Source: Paenibacillus amylolyticus
GTDB taxonomy: Bacteria; Bacillota; Bacilli; Paenibacillales; Paenibacillaceae
Assembly (NCBI RefSeq): GCF_029689945.1
Contig: NZ_CP121451.1
Coordinates: forward strand, 2,542,001 to 2,606,000
DNA length: 64,000 nucleotides
Direction of reading: 5' to 3'
Part shown: one piece after another, positions 31,056 to 42,550 of the stretch
How positions within the stretch are numbered: the stretch's first letter is position 1
Layout: every line of letters begins with the position of its first letter
The notes under the pieces: generated by a model
What the model saw: only the letters and a program-made list of their open reading frames with translations
What the model was told of the DNA's origin: nothing
Database searches by the model: none
Position numbers and translations under genes: made by a program

Positions 31056-31457
31056 GTGGAATATTCAACTTTCGGAAGACACGTTGCTGTTGATGCTTGG
31101 GGTGTCGACTTTAATCTACTGAACAATGCGGAGTACCTGCAAGCCCATATGGTTGAAGCAGCGGAGGCATGTGGCGCGACAGTAATGTTCGTGCAGTCCA
31201 AAGCAGTTTGACCCACAGGGTGCAACCGTACTTGTACTTTTGTCTGAGAGCCATCTCTCCATTCATACGTATCCTGAGAGAGGTTTCGCGGCGATTGATT
31301 GTTACACTTGTGGGATACCGTTGACCCACAGCTGGCCATTGATTATCTGGTATCCGTATTAAAGCCTGAAAAAACGTATGCAAAGAAGCTGATACGTGGA
31401 TTGGGTGAATTGCAAGTGGAAACACCAGAGATGAACAACTCAATTGAACAGATTTAA
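31056..31457 (+). CDS. speD: S-adenosylmethionine decarboxylase proenzyme, two compensating frameshifts
   Basis: GTG start at 31056 behind AGGGAG. The sequence [19 protein letters not shown] and the [12 protein letters not shown] block match prokaryotic SpeD. The serine after Glu in SESH becomes the pyruvoyl cofactor on self-cleavage. An extra A at 31200-31202 throws the frame (SKQFDPQG is restored by removing it), and one G is missing at 31312-31314 ([10 protein letters not shown] is restored). Net length is unchanged, about 133 residues. It supplies decarboxylated SAM for spermidine synthesis. No spermidine synthase gene is nearby. Confidence 0.9.
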
Positions 31458-31521
31458 ATAATAAATATATCGCATACAAAATGTTCACATATCGGGATGG
31501 ACGCATAACCTCCCAAACTTT

Positions 31522-31557
31522 AATAGTCATGGAATAATTCCATGACTATTTGTTTTA
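31522..31557 (+). terminator. Terminator after speD
   Basis: AATAGTCATGGA and TCCATGACTATT form a perfect 12-bp stem with a five-base loop, followed by TGTTTT. Confidence 0.85.
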
Positions 31558-31692
31558 AGATTTATATCGTTATGAATATTAACATAAACACATTTTAACG
31601 CATAACGGTGAACTTTGGTGAGACACTACAATAAATGACAGTGCATATGATGATGAACATGGGGATTTCATAAACATTTCATAAAAATGACC

Positions 31693-31720
31693 CGGTCAAG
31701 GCTATGATGTGTGATATAAT
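31693..31720 (+). promoter_or_regulatory. Candidate promoter of the hem operon
   Basis: Extended -10 TGATATAAT (31712-31720) with a poor -35, CGGTCA, about 16 bases upstream. It lies 79 bases before the hemA start. Confidence 0.55.
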
Positions 31721-31798
31721 TAACCATGTCAATCATAAATGGATAGACATATGCAGTAAGCACTTTGATTGGAAATTTATTAGGCAGGTGAACTTGCA

Positions 31799-33183
31799 AT
31801 GCACATCGTTGTCGTTGGTTTGAATTATCGCACGGCGCCTGTAGAGGTTAGGGAACGATTCACATTTGCAGAAAAGGACTTGTCTGAAGCGCTGCAGCAG
31901 CTCAAGCTGACCAAGAGTGTATTGGAAGGTGTAATCGTAGCCACATGTAACCGTACCGAGTTGTATGTTGTGGTGGACCGTCTTCACATGTGTGGTTATT
32001 TTATTCGAACATTCATGGAACAATGGTTTAATGTTCCACGGGAAGAATTTACGCAACACTTATATATATATGAAGATGACCAAGCCATGCGCCATTTGTT
32101 CCGTGTAATCTGCGGACTGGATTCCATGGTCATTGGTGAGACTCAGATCCTTGGACAGGTGAAACAGGCTTTTCTTAAAGCGCAGGAAGAGAAATCAACA
32201 GGTACCTGGTTTAATAAGCTGTTCAAACAGGCAGTTACGCTGGGCAAACGGGCACATTCGGAGACTTCCATCGGGGAGAGCGCCGTATCTGTCAGTTATG
32301 CTGCTGTTGAGCTCGGTAAGAGGATTTTTGGCATGTTCACAGACAAGAAGGTACTTATTTTGGGTGCCGGCAAGATGAGTGAACTGACCGTGAAACATCT
32401 TTATGCCAACGGGGCATCCGAAGTCATCGTAGCCAATCGTACGCTCGCGAGAGCCGAAGAATTGGCAGCCAAGTTCCGGGGCACACCTTGTACGATGGAA
32501 CAGGCATTAGATCGACTTAATGAAGTTGACATTGTGATCAGTTCCACTGGAGCTGAACGTTATGTCATGGATGCAGCAGTGGTACGGGAGAGCATGAAGC
32601 GTCGTCAATCTCGTCCATTGTTCCTGATTGATATTGCGGTTCCACGCGATATTGACCCTGCGATTGGTGAGTTATCCAACGTATTTCTCTATGACATTGA
32701 TGATCTGGAAGGAATCGTGGAGAGCAACCTGGAGATGCGTAAGGTGGAGGCAGCCAAGATTGAGAGAATGATCGAGCTTGAGATGGAAGATTATTATCAT
32801 TGGCTCAAAACGTTGGGTGTTCGTCCCGTTATTCGTGCCTTGCAGGAAAAGGTGTCTCCATTCATGAAGAAACGATGGATAGCCTGTTTAATAAACTGCC
32901 TGAGCTCGATGAACATCAGCGTAAAGTCATTCGTCGTTTGACCAAGAGTATTGTGAATCAAATGACGACAGATCCGATTAATCGGATTAAGGAAATGGCA
33001 GGCACGAAACAAGGTGACGAAGCTCTGCGCATGTTTACTCAGATTTTTGCTTTGGAAGATGCAGTAGAAGTGGCTGCTGAAAAAGTGAGTCAGAGTGATG
33101 CCACAGCTCTGGCAAAACCAGCTGCTCCCCTTAACGAAAACCGGCAAGACCCCGTGCCGGCTTATGCTCCGGCAGGCGTATAA
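31799..33183 (+). CDS. hemA: Glutamyl-tRNA reductase, one frameshift
   Basis: The ATG at 31799 opens MHIVVVGLNYRTAPVEVRE. The catalytic Cys50 is in ATCNRTE, followed by GLDSMVIGETQILGQVK and the NADPH-binding VLILGAGKMSELT. It reduces glutamyl-tRNA to glutamate semialdehyde, the first committed step of haem synthesis. One base is missing at about 32855-32857; correction joins LQEKVSSIHEETMDSLFNKLPEL and gives about 461 residues ending at 33183. It is the first gene of the hem operon. Confidence 0.96.
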
Positions 33184-33194
33184 GGCGGGTGGGC

Positions 33195-34025
33195 ATGTTG
33201 ACCCTTGCTGAACAAGTCTATGAAGCTTTAATCTATATGTATGCCCTGAGCCTACTGTTCTATTTCTCGGACTGCATTCGACGCAATGCGGGGGCGAAGC
33301 GGACAGGCACAGGGTTTCTTGTTGTTGTTTGGGGGCTGCAGGTCACACATGTCATACTGCGCATGTGGACTGAAGGCCATTTCCCCATTTATACGACCTT
33401 TGATTTTTTGTTTATATTTTCATTCAGTATTGTGCTGGTGTCTCTCGTCATGACTCGGATTCAGCGTTCCGAATTTGTGATTTTGCTGCTCAATGTGGTA
33501 GGTTTTTCCGTTACGGTATTAAACCGACTGTGGTTTACGGCTGGAGAGATATCACTGCATAACTGGCAAACGGTACATGGATTACTTATCATGCATATCA
33601 CCTTGGCGAATCTTGGTTTTGCGGCGTTGACCGTTGCTACGGTATTTGCCTTGTTATATCTCTTCTTGCATCACAAGTTGAAGAAAAAAAAGTGGAATGA
33701 TACGATGCGACGGCTGCCAAGCCTGGAAGTGATCGGTAAGTATATGGATGGTGCGACGTTGATTGGAACACCGCTCCTTGGTGTTTCTGTGATGCTTGCC
33801 ATATTATCCATTGTGGCGGAAAGACGCTGGATTCTACTCTTGGATCTCAAAGTTATCGCGACAGGTCTTGCTATAGCCATATATGTGGGCTACTTCGTAT
33901 CCAAGAGAACGAAACAGTTCTCTACGATTATCATGGCAAGATGGACACTGATTGGGTACGGACTTGTTATTGTGAGTTTTTTATCCAATGCGTATTCAGC
34001 GTTTCATCGTTGGACGGGAGAGTGA
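33195..34025 (+). CDS. hemX: CcsA/HemX-family cytochrome c assembly-like membrane protein
   Basis: 276 residues from ATG 33195; a GTG two codons upstream (33189) is possible. About eight hydrophobic helices are visible. It resembles the CcsA/ResC cytochrome assembly family and B. subtilis HemX, which sits at the same place and influences HemA level. No frameshift is seen. The next start, at 34031, is five bases beyond the stop. Confidence 0.87.
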   Translation: MLTLAEQVYEALIYMYALSLLFYFSDCIRRNAGAKRTGTGFLVVVWGLQVTHVILRMWTEGHFPIYTTFDFLFIFSFSIVLVSLVMTRIQRSEFVILLLNVVGFSVTVLNRLWFTAGEISLHNWQTVHGLLIMHITLANLGFAALTVATVFALLYLFLHHKLKKKKWNDTMRRLPSLEVIGKYMDGATLIGTPLLGVSVMLAILSIVAERRWILLLDLKVIATGLAIAIYVGYFVSKRTKQFSTIIMARWTLIGYGLVIVSFLSNAYSAFHRWTGE

Positions 34026-34030
34026 AAAGG

Positions 34031-34680
34031 ATGGAACGTTACACGCCGATATTTGTGAATACTTCAGGCAAGAACTGCTGTGTGGTTGGCGGTGGACGTG
34101 TTGCCGAGCGTAAAATAAAGGGATTGCTGCATGCCGAGGCACAGATTACGGTGATTAGTCCGGCGCTTACTCCCTTATTAAAACAATTGCATCATGAATC
34201 CCGAATTCAATGGATAGACCGGTCCTACCGCAATGGAGATTTGCGGGGGCCTTTCTCGTATATGCAGCGACTGACCGGTCGGAGGTCAATTCAACCGTGG
34301 TTCGGGATGCTGAGGCTGAGGGTATACTGGTGAATGACGCGATGTCCTCGAAGCACAGCAGCTTTATTACACCCAGCGTGGTCAGGCGTGGAAGATTAAG
34401 CATCGCGATATCCACAGCAGGAGCGGGACCGGCGGCAGCTGCTGAGATACGTGCCACACTCGAACGACAGTTCGGTGATGAATATGAGACATACCTTGAG
34501 TTTTTGCACCGGATGAGGACTGAGGTGAAGTCGCGTGTGATTTCTCCGAGTCTCCGAAGCGCGTTGCTCCGGCAGTTAACTGAAATGAACATATTGGAAG
34601 ATATTCGTACAGGCCATTTCCGATGGTGGACTGAAGAAGAAATCGGGGACTGGATATCCCGTAATCAGGAGGAAGTATAG
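34031..34680 (+). CDS. Precorrin-2 dehydrogenase/sirohydrochlorin ferrochelatase-type protein, one frameshift
   Basis: ATG 34031 gives [28 protein letters not shown], with the NAD-binding GGGRVAERK signature of the SirC/CysG-N/YlnF family. The frame breaks at the G run 34245-34249; one G restores [19 protein letters not shown]. Corrected length is about 216 residues. It oxidises precorrin-2 to sirohydrochlorin, the sirohaem branch, and works with the CobA part of the fusion three genes on. Placement inside the hem operon is typical of Paenibacillaceae and clostridia. Confidence 0.9.
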
Positions 34681-34682
34681 AT

Positions 34683-35639
34683 ATGCGTACAATTAAAGTT
34701 GGTAGTAGACAGAGCGCGCTTGCGCTAACCCAGACAGGCCATGTCATTCAGGATTTACGCAACATTAGTGAGCGGGAAGGATTAGCTTTTGACTTTGAAG
34801 TACATAAGATTGTTACGAAGGGAGATCTCATTCTCGATGTAACGCTGTCCAAAGTGGGAGGCAAAGGCTTGTTTGTCAAAGAGATTGAACAGGCGATGCT
34901 GGATCGTACCATTGATATGGCTGTGCATAGCATGAAGGACATGCCTTCCGAGTTACCTGAAGGATTAATCAATGGCGCTGTCCCCCGTCGTGCAGATCCG
35001 CGGGATGCGCTGATTTCCAATGGTGGGCTTACTCTGGATCAACTGCCTGAAGGGGCTAGAGTGGGTACAAGCAGCCTGCGCCGGTCCAGTCAATTGAAGG
35101 CCTATCGCCCAGATCTGCAATTGGAATCGCTCCGCGGCAATATTGATTCCCGTCTGCGGAAGCTGGAGACCGAAGGTCTTGATGCGATTATTCTGGCTGC
35201 TGCAGGGTTGTACCGGATGGGCTGGAAAGACCGGATTACCGAGTACTTGACCGAGACAGCTTGCCTTCCGGCTGTGGGCCAGGGTGCGCTTGGTATCGAA
35301 TGTCGTGAAGACGATGAGGAGTTGTTGCACTTGTTGCAGCTGTATAACGATCCCGAGACAGCATTTCCAGTACAGGCGGAACGCCGTTTTCTCAGTGTAT
35401 TGAATGGGGGCTGTCAGGTTCCGATTGGTGCTCATGCGGTATGGCTGCCTCAGCAAGATGCAGATTCCCTGAATGGCAAAAACACGTTACAATTAACAGG
35501 TATGGTCGGTACACCGGATGGTGGACTGATTCTTAAGGAAGCTCTGACTGGCAAAGACCCGGTTCGTCTGGGAGAAGAAGTGGCTTGGAGATTGATCGAA
35601 CGGGGAGCAGAGCAGATACTGGCAGAAGTTAGGGGATGA
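34683..35639 (+). CDS. hemC: Hydroxymethylbilane synthase (porphobilinogen deaminase)
   Basis: 318 residues. N-terminal [33 protein letters not shown] and [12 protein letters not shown] bind the growing pyrrole chain; the dipyrromethane cofactor cysteine is in [13 protein letters not shown]. It polymerises four porphobilinogens into hydroxymethylbilane. It starts two bases after the previous stop and is intact. Confidence 0.98.
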   Translation: MRTIKVGSRQSALALTQTGHVIQDLRNISEREGLAFDFEVHKIVTKGDLILDVTLSKVGGKGLFVKEIEQAMLDRTIDMAVHSMKDMPSELPEGLINGAVPRRADPRDALISNGGLTLDQLPEGARVGTSSLRRSSQLKAYRPDLQLESLRGNIDSRLRKLETEGLDAIILAAAGLYRMGWKDRITEYLTETACLPAVGQGALGIECREDDEELLHLLQLYNDPETAFPVQAERRFLSVLNGGCQVPIGAHAVWLPQQDADSLNGKNTLQLTGMVGTPDGGLILKEALTGKDPVRLGEEVAWRLIERGAEQILAEVRG

Positions 35640-35643
35640 AGAC

Positions 35644-37205
35644 ATGGTGGGGAAGGTCTTTTTGGTAGGTGCAGGTCCTGGGGATGCAAAGCTGATTACG
35701 GTAAAAGGGTGGGAATCCATCGGTAAAGCCGATGCTGTAGTCTATGATCGTTTGGCAAGTCCGAGATTGTTAAAACAAATGAAACCTGGCGCGGTCAAGA
35801 TTTATGTGGGCAAGCGCCCGGATCGACATACAATGAAACAGGAAGAGATCAATCAACTGTTGGTTGACCTGGCTCTTGAAGGCAAGGTTGTGGTACGGCT
35901 TAAAGGTGGCGATCCGACGATCTTTGGACGTGTGGGCGAAGAGGCAGATCTGCTGTACAAAAACGGCATTCCATTTGAGATTGTGCCTGGGGTAACAGCT
36001 GCGATAAGTGTACCCGCTTATGCCGGAATTCCCGTGACACACCGTGACTATGCGTCCTCCATCTCTATCATTACGGGGCATGAAAGTCCGGACAAGCTCG
36101 ATCGCAGCATCCATTGGGATAAAGTGACGAATGCAACGGGCACACTTGTATTTATGATGGGTGTTGCCAAAATTGGATATATCAGCGAACAGTTGATTCG
36201 TCATGGTCGTCCGGCGCAAACGCCGGTAGCGCTGATTCGTTGGGGAACACGAGCGGAACAGGATACCATTACAGGTACCCTTGAAGATATAGAAGCGAAA
36301 GTGATCGCAGCTAATTTCCAACCGCCAGCCGTTATTGTGGTAGGAGATGTTGTGAATCAACGGGAACAGTTGAAATGGGCAGAGGCGCTGCCGCTGTTTG
36401 GCAAACGAATCCTGGTGACCCGTGCTCGCAGTCAGGCGAGTGAACTGGTGAATCGTATTGAGGAACTCGGCGGGGAACCGTATGAGTTTCCTGTCATTGA
36501 GACGGTCATGCCGTCCAGCGAATCTGCGAAGAAAAGTGTCAAAGATGCGTTCAGTGCTTTAAATACCTATGATTGGGTGTTTTTCACAAGTGTGAACGGC
36601 GTGGAGTTTTCTTCCGCCATCTGGAACAGGAAGGCAAGGATATTCGCTCGATTCATCAAGCAAGAATAGCTGCCGTAGGACCTTCCACGGCAGACGCTTT
36701 GCGTAAACATGGTATCGTTGCTGAAGTGGTCAAAGGTCCTTTCCAGGCCGAAGGCATGCTGGAGGCCTTTGAAAGTGAACTGAAGGAAGGCCAGAACGTA
36801 CTGCTTCCGCACGGTGATCTGGCCCGTACGTGGTTACGTGACCAGTTGAGAGAACGCGGACTTCAAGTCACCGAGGCCATCACCTATGAAACGATCCTCG
36901 CTGGCGAGGATGATGATGAGCTGCTCAAGCTGCTTGAAGAAGGTGGTATTCATGCGGTGACCTTTACAAGTTCATCAACGGTTACCAACTTCATGAGCAT
37001 GTTGAAACGTATGGGGTTGCAAGATCCGCTGCCTTTATTACAAGACGTAGAGGTTGCATGTATCGGGCCGGTTACAGCGAAGACTGCAGAGGCCGCTGGA
37101 CTAAAGGTTACTCTCATGGCAGAGGAAGCGACGATGGATAGCTTGATTACAGTTCTGTGTGACTGGAAACGGACAGGTACCGAAGAAGGCGCTCTTCGGA
37201 ATTAA
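35644..37205 (+). CDS. Fused uroporphyrinogen-III C-methyltransferase and uroporphyrinogen-III synthase, one frameshift
   Basis: Residues 1-250 are a CobA/SUMT methyltransferase: [36 protein letters not shown] and [21 protein letters not shown]. Residues about 255-520 are HemD-like, beginning [24 protein letters not shown]. The frame breaks at the T run 36607-36610; one T restores [14 protein letters not shown]. About 520 residues in all. One chain thus makes uroporphyrinogen III and methylates it to precorrin-2. Such fusions are known in clostridia and Paenibacillus. Confidence 0.94.
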
Positions 37206-37310
37206 TACACATGTAATAGTCAACATATGAAGCGTGCTGAATTCGACAAGATACCAGCGCGCTTCCCTTTTGCTTTATTAAACTTTAACTTTCAGGGAGG
37301 TTTAACACAT

Positions 37311-38312
37311 ATGAGTTTTCCAATTGTACGGCATCGCCGTTTACGCCAATCCACAGGGATTCGCAATATGGTCAGAGAGACCCATCTAACCGTGGATGAT
37401 TTTATTCAACCGATCTATGTAACCTATGGAGAAAATGTAAAATCCGAAATCAAATCCATGCCTGGCGTATACCGCTTCTCGCTGGATCGACTTCAAGAGG
37501 AAGTAACAGAAATTGCCGAGCTGGGAATTCCGGCGGTGTTATTGTTCGGTATCCCGGAGACCAAGGACAGTGTGGGTTCATCTGGTTTCGCTGAAGATGG
37601 CATTGTACAGGAAGCAACGAGATTGATCAAATCCTGGTACCCAGAGCTGCTGGTTGTTGCAGATACTTGCCTGTGTGAATTCACGGATCACGGTCACTGC
37701 GGTATGGTGCACACTGTGGAGATTGATGGTCACATCTGTGGAGATGTGTTAAATGATGAATCACTTGATCTGCTCGTGCAAACGGCAGTGTCTCAAGCCA
37801 AAGCAGGAGCGGACATCATTGCGCCATCCAACATGATGGACGGATTTGTACAGGCGATCCGTGCCGGGCTGGATGAGAATGGATTCAGTCATATTCCGAT
37901 CATGTCCTATTCCGTCAAATATGCATCCGCATTTTATGGCCCATTCCGCGAAGCAGCAGATTCAACGCCGCAATTCGGGGACCGCAAGTCGTATCAGATG
38001 GACCCGGCCAATGCGCGTGAAGCTTTGCGTGAAGCAGAAACAGATGTACTGGAAGGAGCGGACATGTTGATGGTAAAACCATCTCTTTCCTATCTGGATG
38101 TTATGCGCACCATCAAGGATCAATTTGATCTTCCGCTTGTCGCTTATAACGTTAGTGGCGAGTATGCCATGGTGAAGGCAGCGGCGATTCAAGGTTGGAT
38201 CGATGAGAAAAAAGTCGCCATGGAAATTCTGCTTAGCATGAAACGTGCAGGTGCAGATATGATCATTACCTACTACGGAAAAGACGCTTCACGCTGGTTG
38301 GCTGAAAAATAA
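37311..38312 (+). CDS. hemB: Delta-aminolevulinic acid dehydratase (porphobilinogen synthase)
   Basis: I choose ATG 37311, with AGGGAGG ten bases upstream; the open frame extends back to 37227 without a site. 333 residues. The zinc cysteines are in [13 protein letters not shown]; the Schiff-base lysines are in [12 protein letters not shown] and [11 protein letters not shown]. It condenses two aminolevulinates to porphobilinogen. About 100 bases separate it from the fusion gene. Confidence 0.98.
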   Translation: MSFPIVRHRRLRQSTGIRNMVRETHLTVDDFIQPIYVTYGENVKSEIKSMPGVYRFSLDRLQEEVTEIAELGIPAVLLFGIPETKDSVGSSGFAEDGIVQEATRLIKSWYPELLVVADTCLCEFTDHGHCGMVHTVEIDGHICGDVLNDESLDLLVQTAVSQAKAGADIIAPSNMMDGFVQAIRAGLDENGFSHIPIMSYSVKYASAFYGPFREAADSTPQFGDRKSYQMDPANAREALREAETDVLEGADMLMVKPSLSYLDVMRTIKDQFDLPLVAYNVSGEYAMVKAAAIQGWIDEKKVAMEILLSMKRAGADMIITYYGKDASRWLAEK

Positions 38313-38338
38313 AATAATCGACATTAGGGAGGATACTC

Positions 38339-39643
38339 ATGACTGCACAACAAGGTAATCGTCGTAACGATGAGCGTTCACGTAGCGCATTTGAGGAAGC
38401 GAAACAGTACATACCCGGTGGGGTAAACAGCCCTGTGCGCGCATTCAAATCGGTGGGACTTACGCCGATCTATGCGGAGCGCGGCGAAGGGTCCAAAATC
38501 TACGATATTGATGGCAATGTTTTTATTGACTATGTGGGTTCGTGGGGTCCACTCATCATGGGACATGCACATCCTGATGTAGTCGAAGCTTTGCGTGAGA
38601 CAGCCCTTAAAGGAACAAGCTTTGGTGCACCAACCTTGCTGGAGACCGAGATGGCGAAGTTGGTCTGTGAGCGTGTACCTTCTATCGATATTGTGCGGAT
38701 GGTTAATTCCGGTACCGAAGCAACCATGAGTGCCATTCGACTGGCACGCGGGGTAACTGGACGCAGTAAAATTCTGAAGTTTGAAGGATCCTATCATGGA
38801 CATGCCGACAGCTTGCTGATCAAGGCGGGTTCAGGTGTTGCAACGCTGGGGCTGCCAGATAGTCCAGGTGTGCCTGAAGGCGTAGCTGTGAATACCATCA
38901 CGGTACCTTATAACGATCTGGAGTCCGTGACACTTGCTTTTGAACGTTATGGAGAAGAACTGGCCGCTGTTATTGTGGAGCCTGTGGCAGGTAACATGGG
39001 GGTTGTGCCTCCGGCTCCAGGCTTCCTTGAAGGCTTGCGCAGTTTGACAACGCAATATGGCAGCCTGCTTATTTTTGACGAAGTTATGACCGGTTTCCGC
39101 GTAGGGTTGAACTGTGCCCAAGGACGTTTTGGGGTTACGCCTGACCTGACTTGTCTGGGTAAAGTGATCGGTGGCGGACTCCCGGTTGGTGCTTATGGGG
39201 GTCGTCGGGATCTGATGGAACAGATTGCCCCTACGGGACCGATCTATCAAGCAGGTACATTGAGCGGTAATCCGCTGGCTATGGCAGCAGGATATACCAC
39301 GCTCAAATTGTTAACACCAGAGGTCTATGACCGTCTGGAGACACTGTCTGCACGTCTGCAAGACGGATTTGAGCAGAATGCCGCTGAGACAGGTGTTCCG
39401 ATCACCATTAACCGTGTAGGTTCCATGGTTTGCCCATTCTTCAGTGCTGTTCCAGTAACCAATTATGATATTGCCAAAGAAAGCAATCTGGATCAATTCC
39501 GTCGTTATTTTGCCGCCATGATTGATCAAGGTGTGAGTGTTGCACCTTCGCAATATGAAGGCATGTTTGTCTCTGGTGTGCACACGGAGCAGGATATTGA
39601 CGATACGATTGAGGCGAATCGTAAAGCTCTTCAATCGTTATGA
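38339..39643 (+). CDS. hemL: Glutamate-1-semialdehyde 2,1-aminomutase
   Basis: 434 residues. Typical N-terminus [21 protein letters not shown] and PLP lysine in [16 protein letters not shown]. It converts glutamate semialdehyde to 5-aminolevulinate, the step after HemA. GGGAGG precedes the ATG. Its stop overlaps the next gene as ATGA. Confidence 0.98.
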   Translation: MTAQQGNRRNDERSRSAFEEAKQYIPGGVNSPVRAFKSVGLTPIYAERGEGSKIYDIDGNVFIDYVGSWGPLIMGHAHPDVVEALRETALKGTSFGAPTLLETEMAKLVCERVPSIDIVRMVNSGTEATMSAIRLARGVTGRSKILKFEGSYHGHADSLLIKAGSGVATLGLPDSPGVPEGVAVNTITVPYNDLESVTLAFERYGEELAAVIVEPVAGNMGVVPPAPGFLEGLRSLTTQYGSLLIFDEVMTGFRVGLNCAQGRFGVTPDLTCLGKVIGGGLPVGAYGGRRDLMEQIAPTGPIYQAGTLSGNPLAMAAGYTTLKLLTPEVYDRLETLSARLQDGFEQNAAETGVPITINRVGSMVCPFFSAVPVTNYDIAKESNLDQFRRYFAAMIDQGVSVAPSQYEGMFVSGVHTEQDIDDTIEANRKALQSL

Positions 39644-40544
39644 CCATCAAAAGTTGGAAACGCCGCGGGGAATGGCTTGAGCTGATGCCGGGCAAAACCG
39701 TAACAGGCAGTTCGGACAAACCGATGGCTGCGGAGCAATGGCTATTGTCTGAGCTTCAGTTTCCGGAGAAACTGCTCCGTCAACTGAAAGCAAACCGAGG
39801 AATACAACTTGCAGGGACCGGCTTCGGCTGGCCCTTTTTGCGTCTCAGCCGATTGATGTTGAACCACGCTGGGCTGATGTGGATGTATTGTATGAGGATG
39901 ATTTCTGTCTGGTTATGCACAAACCGGCAGGCATGAAACTGCATCCGGATGGAAGCCGTGCTGATCAGGCCATTACGCTGGATCATGTGGTTGCCTCCTA
40001 TTATGAAATGAATGGAATACAGGCAAGCGTGCGCCATGTTCATCGACTGGATGAGGATACAACCGGACCAGTCCTGTATGCCAAAAATGCGTTTGCCCTC
40101 GCCAAACTGGATGAAGCGATGCGTCGCAAAGAGATTGGTCGACATTATGTAGCCATTGCAGGGGGACAATTATCCCGGGAACTCCACAAAATTGATGCTC
40201 CGATTGGCAAGGACAGACATCACAAACAGCGCAGACGTGTCTCGGAAGGTGGTCAAGAAGCTGTGACTCATGTGGAGATCGTCGAAGTGTGGGAACGAGC
40301 AACCCTTGTGCGATTGAAGCTGGATACAGGACGAACACACCAAATTCGTGTACATCTGAGTTACGCAGGACATCCGCTCATTGGTGACGAGTTGTATGGT
40401 GGGAGAGCGGATGCCATTCATCGGCAGGCGCTTCACGGAGAAGTGTTGAGGTTTAACCACCCCTTAACTGGAGCCATGATTGAAGTGAATGACCCGTGGC
40501 CATCTGATTTTACACAACTGGCAGAACGTGAGGGGACTTACTAA
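39640..40544 (+). CDS. RluA-family pseudouridine synthase, one frameshift
   Basis: It overlaps hemL by four bases, so translation is probably coupled. The catalytic block is [18 protein letters not shown] (Asp in RLD) and the C-terminal motif is [23 protein letters not shown]. The frame breaks at the G run 39814-39816; one G joins the S4-like N-terminal part ([15 protein letters not shown]) to [12 protein letters not shown]. About 301 residues after correction. It isomerises uridine in rRNA or tRNA; the target site cannot be assigned. Confidence 0.9.
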
Positions 40545-40908
40545 TACACTGTATAAGTTCAACTAACTATTTACACGAAAACGGAAAGGACAGAAACAAC
40601 CAGAAGAAGCAAAGCGTTCGCCTAAAAGCTTTCTGAAAGAAAGCTGCTTCGGAAGCATAAGCTATCCCCGGATTTCCCCTTTATAAAAAGGAATGAAAAA
40701 TCTGGGGATAACAGCGATCGGAAAGTTGTTCTGTCATTGGAGTGACAGTGTAAATAACGATGAGTTGAACATATATAGCAAGGTTTTTCAAAAGGTGGCA
40801 TGCTCATCTCATTCAAGGCATATAGATGGGGTAACGAAGGATTTGGACCATGGATCAGTCCCATGAGAAGGATCATGGTGAACATATGCCGAAAGGAGGA
40901 CGCCACCT
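40545..40908. other. Structured intergenic region before the spoVID-like gene
   Basis: Three hairpins are visible: AGCTTTC/GAAAGCT at 40627-40645, GCTTC/GAAGC at 40646-40656, and TATCCCCGGATTT pairing with AAATCTGGGGATA at 40662-40710. None is followed by a long T run. CATATATA at 40770-40777 could be a sigma-E -10 for the sporulation gene, but this is weak. Confidence 0.45.
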
Positions 40909-42441
40909 TTGTTGAATCAACCTTATGGTTTGCGGTTCGATATTTATGAGCGCGTTCATTTGTCTGAGGGAGTCCCTGCGATTGAGGAATTGGAGGAGAT
41001 TGAACTATACCCGCGCATTCAAGTCATCGGGCAGGATGATCATGCCACGTTAAGAGGGCATCTTTTACTTACAGGTGCGTACAGAGGAGAAAATGAGGCT
41101 TCAGAGGAACTCAAACATTTCATTCCCGTGGAGATCACAGTGCCGCTGAACCGGGTCAGATCCATTGAGGATATTTCCATTGAAATCGAGAATTTCGACG
41201 TGGATCTGTTATCCGATCGCAGTCTGAACATTACTGGCGTGCTGTCGCTGCGAGGTATCGAGGGCTTTCCTGTTGAAGAGCCGCAAGTGTGGTCAGCAGA
41301 TGAGTTTACAGTTGTCCACTCACCTGATGCTCAGCAATCCAACCGTTCCGATGAAGCAGAACAGACAGATCGCGATCCCAACACTTTTGCACAAGAGTAC
41401 CTGCTCCAACGAAGTGAGGAAGAGCAACTTGCCAATGCAGCAGAACTTGCATATGGTGCTCCGGAATTCGCTGATCTGTCCACAAAAGAAGAAACATTAA
41501 GGAATAGTGAAGAGGGGCAGCAGGCAGATTCAGATTCGGCATCGGCAGAGCCACTTCAATCTGCGGAGTATACGAACGAAAACAGACAACCTGAAGCGAT
41601 CGAAGATCCCGTGTCTCTGACGGCTAATTCAGATGAATTGACATCTCATGAGCAATACAGCGAACCTTCTCCGATCTCGTCGTTTATGGCTGAGACCGCT
41701 GACCGGTTAGCTTCTTACCCTGAGTCGGAACCCTTGCTGCCTCTGGAAGAAGAATCTTCGGCATGGTCCGAGCCTTCCGTGGATGCATTACCTGCCAACC
41801 CGAGAAACTCAGAACAAGCAGCGCCGGATGTACCGGACGCACCGGAGGTATGGCACTTCGAATCAGCGAGATCTGTACCTCAGCAGGAGAATGAGGAAGC
41901 TGCTGAGATTCCGGCTGAATCACAGGCCGAGAATTGGCAAGGTGTATTTGCTGCTTCCGATCCAGGCAACGTTGAGGAAGACCGCCCGTCTCTTGAAGCA
42001 ACGGGAGTAGACGAGTTTGTGCAGAACGAAGCATTTGTTCCTGATCCTGTGGCTGAGACGGAAGACAAGCCGGAGCTGAAGGTTGCTTTTGGCAGTAAAA
42101 AGGAATCCGCACCACGGCAAGAAGAGGGCGTAGGTATCTCATCCTTGTTATCCTCTGGCAGAGCAGCTCGCGAAGTTGAAGAGCGAGGAGGAGAAGAGGT
42201 TCCTGCTGGTGTGGTACAGGAAGAAACGTATGCTCCTGATGATGTGGAATGGAAGAATCTGTTCCTCGGAACAATTGTCGACCAGACCCCATTCCGCAAA
42301 GTGAAACTGTGCATCGTGCAGCGAGAAGATACGCTGGATGCCATTGCAGATCGATACCAATTGAGCACGAGGGAACTTCAGTTGTATAACCGTTTATCTG
42401 AACAAGTTGTGGAAGAAGGCCAGATATTGTACATTCCTTAA
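40909..42441 (+). CDS. spoVID: SpoVID-like stage VI sporulation protein with C-terminal LysM domain
   Basis: It starts with TTG at 40909 (or TTG 40912) behind AAGGAGG. Of 510 residues, the first ~130 form a SpoVID-type N-terminal domain (GLRFDIYERVHLSEGVPAIEEL, then LRGHLLLTGAYRG). A long, acidic, low-complexity Ser/Glu/Pro/Ala-rich middle follows (about 140-455). The C-terminus is a LysM module, VQREDTLDAIADRYQLSTREL. SpoVID drives encasement of the forespore by coat proteins. The position between the hem genes and valS matches spoVID in Bacillus. Confidence 0.88.
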   Translation: MLNQPYGLRFDIYERVHLSEGVPAIEELEEIELYPRIQVIGQDDHATLRGHLLLTGAYRGENEASEELKHFIPVEITVPLNRVRSIEDISIEIENFDVDLLSDRSLNITGVLSLRGIEGFPVEEPQVWSADEFTVVHSPDAQQSNRSDEAEQTDRDPNTFAQEYLLQRSEEEQLANAAELAYGAPEFADLSTKEETLRNSEEGQQADSDSASAEPLQSAEYTNENRQPEAIEDPVSLTANSDELTSHEQYSEPSPISSFMAETADRLASYPESEPLLPLEEESSAWSEPSVDALPANPRNSEQAAPDVPDAPEVWHFESARSVPQQENEEAAEIPAESQAENWQGVFAASDPGNVEEDRPSLEATGVDEFVQNEAFVPDPVAETEDKPELKVAFGSKKESAPRQEEGVGISSLLSSGRAAREVEERGGEEVPAGVVQEETYAPDDVEWKNLFLGTIVDQTPFRKVKLCIVQREDTLDAIADRYQLSTRELQLYNRLSEQVVEEGQILYIP

Positions 42442-42465
42442 TCCGTAGTTGAAGGCTTCATTGCG

Positions 42466-42497
42466 ACCCGTGATCCCCTTGAGGATTGCGGGTTTTT
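42466..42497 (+). terminator. Terminator after the spoVID-like gene
   Basis: ACCCGTGATCC pairs with GGATTGCGGGT (two wobble pairs) around CCTTGA and is followed by five Ts. Confidence 0.82.
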
Positions 42498-42550
42498 GCA
42501 TGATTCGCCCTAAACCTGCATTCCAGCGCTCTTTATCCGCTGTTGCCAGG

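Larger units (their letters stand above)
31458..31798. other. Intergenic region between speD and hemA
   Basis: Holds the speD terminator and the hemA promoter. I saw no clear PerR or Fur box in the AT-rich sequence between them. Confidence 0.5.

Noticed and set aside
41684..42292. 202-codon antisense frame in the spoVID-like gene
   Set aside because: Produced by the low-complexity acidic coding strand; no ribosome site and no conserved features.
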